Below are positions 61,303-64,000 of a stretch of DNA of 64,000 nucleotides, one piece after another. This stretch comes from Bdellovibrionaceae bacterium UBA1609. GTDB lineage: Bacteria; Bdellovibrionota; Bdellovibrionia; Bdellovibrionales; UBA1609. Position numbers and translations under genes: made by a program. The stretch spans positions 69,599 through 133,598 of the forward strand of contig DCMZ01000007.1 of assembly GCA_002321895.1 (NCBI GenBank). The letters run 5' to 3'. Positions within the stretch are counted from its first letter, which is position 1; every line of letters begins with the position of its first letter. A model generated the notes under the pieces. That model was given only the letters and a program-made list of their open reading frames with translations, did not search any database and was not told where the DNA came from.

Positions 61303-62604
61303 TCAATGACTCTCTGAGAGAACTTGATACTTCACTCGAATCACTGTGTCCTCTGGCGGCTGAGTTTCAAAAACTAAGACCTTGCCATTGAGCGTATAGG
61401 GAATGTCCACATGAGGAACGAGCTCCACTTCCAGAGTCCCCGTCATGGGTACATGCTGAAGCTCAAACTCTTTATGCATTAAGATCTTTTTCACATTCTC
61501 ACCGATCTTCTGCATAGATGAACTGTAATCAGGATCGCAGATACTGCCGGTAATACCTCCGGTCATTTCAGCAAGACGAGCTACAAAAGTACCGTAGTAG
61601 GAAACGTCTTTCTTTCTGTTCTTATCCAAACACTCTCGATCACCGGGCTCCACAATAATGCCATAGCCGGAAACTTTCTTTTCCTCACCCCAAGCCGATT
61701 GAGCCGCTTGCATCACCGCCTCCGGAGGAGTGGCTCGTCGGGAACGACCACTGCTCAATTCATCCTCGTCCGAAATCACAACGACGGCTAAGTCGGCACC
61801 TTCTCTGAAAAATCCTAGATTCGCATCGTTACGCTCTTCTATGGCTTTTACTGTGGACTTCATTGGCTCTTCGTTACGAGTGACACAACCAATCCGCCCA
61901 GACCTTCTACGCTGAGCTGAATTCCATTGATCCGATCCATCCCCACGGCATTGAGGCAGTTTATCTCTGATCACCGATTCTTTAAAAACTTCGCTGGGGT
62001 TAGGCGTATCGGGTGTTAAAATTTTCCCATCAGCCCCATCTAGAAAATCAATTTTTCCGTGTCGCCCCGGTTCATCTGTATTGGAGTAAGAGTCCACTGT
62101 CGTGAAAGCCAATTGCCAATCCAAATCTTGTAAATCCGAAATAAAACTATCAAAACCACCGGAGAGCTTTTTCTGGTTATCACGCATGGATATGGAGTTA
62201 TCGATGAGAAACAAAATATCTACTTTTCCCCTGCGCACTTCTTGCTCGAACCTCTCGTTAACTTCCGTGGTCGGAGGCGGCGCTGGAGGCTCTACGGGCG
62301 GATCCACTACTGGCGGGGGTTCCACGGGAGGCTCAACCGGTGGGTCCACCACTGGCGGTGGTTCCACAGGGGGCTCAACAGGTGGTTCAACCACCGGCGG
62401 TGGTTCCACAGGTGGTTCTTCCGGCGGCTCAGCCACTGGCGGCGGTTCCACGGGAGGAGGATCATCAGGATCAGTCACCGGCGGATCCACCTCTCCCGCC
62501 TTTTGTCCTGGCTCAGCTATAGAACTAAATTTTACACCTTGTTCACAACCTAAAGTCGTAACCAAAATCAAACTGAGTAAAATGTATGAAGCACTAAGCT
62601 GCAT
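61303..62604 (-). CDS. VWA-domain lipoprotein with Pro-rich stalk
   Basis: 433 residues from ATG 62604, with GGGGAG upstream. Signal peptide and lipobox TTLGC (Cys20). Residues 41-111 form a Pro/Val/Glu stalk of PPVEPPPVV-type repeats, probably spanning the envelope or wall. The VWA domain follows with MIDAS DNSIS at 135-139 and an ISDEDEL segment near 270, resembling von Willebrand A metal-dependent adhesion. Two or three Cys pairs in the C-terminal half (QCRGDG, GCVTRN, RECLD, ICDPD) may form disulphides. A surface adhesin or receptor is likely by analogy; ligand unknown. Confidence 0.88.
   Translation of the reverse strand: MQLSASYILLSLILVTTLGCEQGVKFSSIAEPGQKAGEVDPPVTDPDDPPPVEPPPVAEPPEEPPVEPPPVVEPPVEPPVEPPPVVDPPVEPPVEPPPVVDPPVEPPAPPPTTEVNERFEQEVRRGKVDILFLIDNSISMRDNQKKLSGGFDSFISDLQDLDWQLAFTTVDSYSNTDEPGRHGKIDFLDGADGKILTPDTPNPSEVFKESVIRDKLPQCRGDGSDQWNSAQRRRSGRIGCVTRNEEPMKSTVKAIEERNDANLGFFREGADLAVVVISDEDELSSGRSRRATPPEAVMQAAQSAWGEEKKVSGYGIIVEPGDRECLDKNRKKDVSYYGTFVARLAEMTGGITGSICDPDYSSSMQKIGENVKKILMHKEFELQHVPMTGTLEVELVPHVDIPYTLNGKVLVFETQPPEDTVIRVKYQVLSESH
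62272..62484. repeat. Proline-repeat coding region
   Basis: Imperfect tandem repeats of about 24-48 bases coding for PPVEPPPVV units in the VWA lipoprotein. Copy number may vary between strains. It is coding sequence, not a CRISPR array. Confidence 0.75.
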
Positions 62605-62770
62605 GCTCTCCCCTTTTATTACCTCTTTCACACACATCGGAATAAAGTCCCCATACTTCGATAAAACTTTTATTTTTTTTGCCCCCTACGGCCACCCATT
62701 AAGACTTCAGTAAGGGCCTCTTCGGTGACCGACAAATGGAGAGGTTTTTATTCAATTTACAAGAACCCTA

Positions 62771-62800
62771 TTGGTTTTTCCCCCGACTTCTGTCTATAGT
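62771..62800 (+). promoter_or_regulatory. Candidate asd promoter
   Basis: TTGGTT (62771-62776), 18-base spacer, TATAGT (62795-62800). A leader of about 73 bases, too short for a lysine riboswitch. Confidence 0.4.
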
Positions 62801-62879
62801 AGGCCGGTTAGAAATGAGGAGTTGGGGCTGTTTTAGAGTGCAGGCCCGTATAAAGAATCACTGTGTAAGGATTTATAAA

Positions 62880-63980
62880 ATGAAATTGGGAATCATCGGA
62901 TGGCGAGGCATGGTAGGAAATGTTCTTCTCGAAAGAATGACTTCTGAGAAAGATTTTGAGCATTGGGACATCGAGCTGTTCTCTACATCTCAAGCCGGCC
63001 AATCTTCGCCGGAGATTTTCAACCAAACCTTCACCTTATTGGATGCCCACGATCTCGATGCACTTAGCGCTTGTGATGTACTGATAACCTGCCAAGGCAG
63101 TGGCTACACTCAGAAAGTGCACGGCCCCTTAAGACAAAAGGGATGGAATGGCTATTTTGTAGACGCCTCATCAGAACTTAGAATGAACCCGGATTCAGTT
63201 CTTATTCTAGATCCCGTAAATCAGTCCGTTATTGAACAAGCTATATCTGATGGCAAAAAAGATTTCATTGGACCCAACTGCACAGTGAGTTTGTTACTGA
63301 TGGCCATTGGAGGACTGATTCAGGAAGGTCACGTGGAATGGGTTTCCACAATGACTTACCAAGCGGCCAGTGGAGCGGGAGCACAAAACATGAAAGAACT
63401 TGTGCAGCAATGGGCTTTTATGACCAACCACACAGAAGAACTTCTCAATGACCCCGCACAATCTGCACTGGCTATCGATAAAAAAGTTCGAGAGGGCTAT
63501 GCCGAAACTACATTCCCCCAAAACCATTTTGGTGCGCCTTTGGTGGGAAATCTTTTGCCTTGGATTGATTCGGCCAGGGAAGAGGGCGAAACCCGCGAGG
63601 AATGGAAAGCCATGGTGGAAGCCAATAAGATCATGAACCTTGAACGACAACTCCCCATTGATGGAACTTGTGTACGCATTGGCAGCCTAAGGTGCCACAG
63701 CCAGGGCGTAATGCTCAAACTCACATCAGATATTCCTATGAATGACATTGAAGCCATTGTTCGCGAAACCACACCTTGGACAAAGTGGGTAGATAACAAT
63801 AAAGAAGCGACGATAAAAAATCTTACCCCTGCAGCCGTAACGGGCACATTAGATATTCCTGTTGGGCGCGTAAGAAAAACAAAACTCGGGAACGAGTTTT
63901 TGAACCTGTTTACCGTGGGTGATCAACTTCTGTGGGGTGCCGCAGAACCCCTCCGAAGATTTTTAAGCTTTATCAATTAA
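62880..63980 (+). CDS. asd: Aspartate-semialdehyde dehydrogenase
   Basis: 366 residues, as in E. coli Asd (367). The ATG 62880 has AAGGA nine bases upstream; an in-frame extension to 62736 is upstream DNA. NADP loop GIIGWRGMVGNVL at 4-16, catalytic Cys134 in GPNCTVS, YQAASGAGAQNM, and the substrate loop RIGSLRCHSQ. It makes aspartate semialdehyde for lysine, diaminopimelate, methionine and threonine. Divergent from the VWA lipoprotein. Confidence 0.97.
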   Translation: MKLGIIGWRGMVGNVLLERMTSEKDFEHWDIELFSTSQAGQSSPEIFNQTFTLLDAHDLDALSACDVLITCQGSGYTQKVHGPLRQKGWNGYFVDASSELRMNPDSVLILDPVNQSVIEQAISDGKKDFIGPNCTVSLLLMAIGGLIQEGHVEWVSTMTYQAASGAGAQNMKELVQQWAFMTNHTEELLNDPAQSALAIDKKVREGYAETTFPQNHFGAPLVGNLLPWIDSAREEGETREEWKAMVEANKIMNLERQLPIDGTCVRIGSLRCHSQGVMLKLTSDIPMNDIEAIVRETTPWTKWVDNNKEATIKNLTPAAVTGTLDIPVGRVRKTKLGNEFLNLFTVGDQLLWGAAEPLRRFLSFIN

Positions 63981-64000
63981 GAACTGCCCCCAAAGATTGT

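Noticed and set aside
62272..62484. Regular repeats resembling a CRISPR array
   Set aside because: Repeats are in frame, unequal and code for Pro-Val-Glu units; there are no spacers and no cas genes.
62102..62713. Plus-strand frame rich in Gly/Ser/Thr repeats
   Set aside because: It is the antisense reading of the proline-repeat stalk of the VWA lipoprotein, with no ribosome site.
62807..62879. Lysine riboswitch ahead of asd
   Set aside because: The leader is about 73 bases, far shorter than the riboswitch, and lacks its conserved elements.

Overview
The window reads as an ordinary chromosomal segment of a free-living or predatory Gram-negative bacterium. The best guess is the Bdellovibrionota (Bdellovibrionales-like). 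This is inference from several traits: many Sec-exported proteins and lipoproteins (including an FQNC-type lipobox), the rpsA-sppA-epimerase-rhomboid order, a MoxR-DUF58 operon, paired M16 proteases, and frequent TTG/GTG starts behind strong GGAGG-type sites. I see no rRNA, CRISPR array, transposase, integrase or phage gene. One tRNA (anticodon CAU) is present.

Layout. 0-6 kb: an exported NADAR-domain protein, an SdpI-like membrane protein, a lipoprotein subtilase and a large exported orphan. 6-15 kb: housekeeping and repair genes, namely an arginyl-tRNA synthetase carrying an extra tRNA-binding domain, PdxH, a nucleoside-phosphorylase-like/spore-photoproduct-lyase-like pair, a TetR regulator, and an exonuclease-helicase operon. 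14.7-15.2 kb is gene-free and looks like a structured non-coding transcript. 15-21 kb: a second TetR, an exported protein plus lipoprotein operon behind overlapping palindromes, and a membrane protein/TrpR-like/DUF493 cluster. 21-30 kb: a double radical-SAM protein with one dead and one intact core, a sugar dehydrogenase, exported orphans, tRNA-Met with its own promoter, two lipoproteins and a HEAT-repeat protein. 30-40 kb: an acidic coiled-coil membrane protein, dihydroorotase, RsmB, NrdR, NusB and the PPDK/PEP-synthase regulator. 39.7-44.4 kb: a MoxR, DUF58 and TgpA-like operon whose third protein lacks the transglutaminase core. 44-49.7 kb: an RluA-family synthase, a LysR regulator divergent from a subtilase with matching T-N11-A operators, and two tandem tail-anchored paralogues. 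49.7-64 kb: an active/inactive M16 pair, a solitary FliL, an L,D-transpeptidase, a small protein, rhomboid, epimerase, SppA and ribosomal protein S1, a hotdog thioesterase-like protein, an exported HAD phosphatase-like protein, a VWA lipoprotein and Asd.

The strongest novelty candidates are the ArgS with an OB-fold tRNA-binding domain embedded in its catalytic core, and the radical-SAM protein in which a degenerate core is fused ahead of a twitch-type active one. Next come the TgpA-like protein with its catalytic domain replaced, the phosphorylase/SPL-like cassette lacking the SPL hydrogen-donor cysteine, and the LysR operator set. All functional statements are homology-by-eye; no database search was run.
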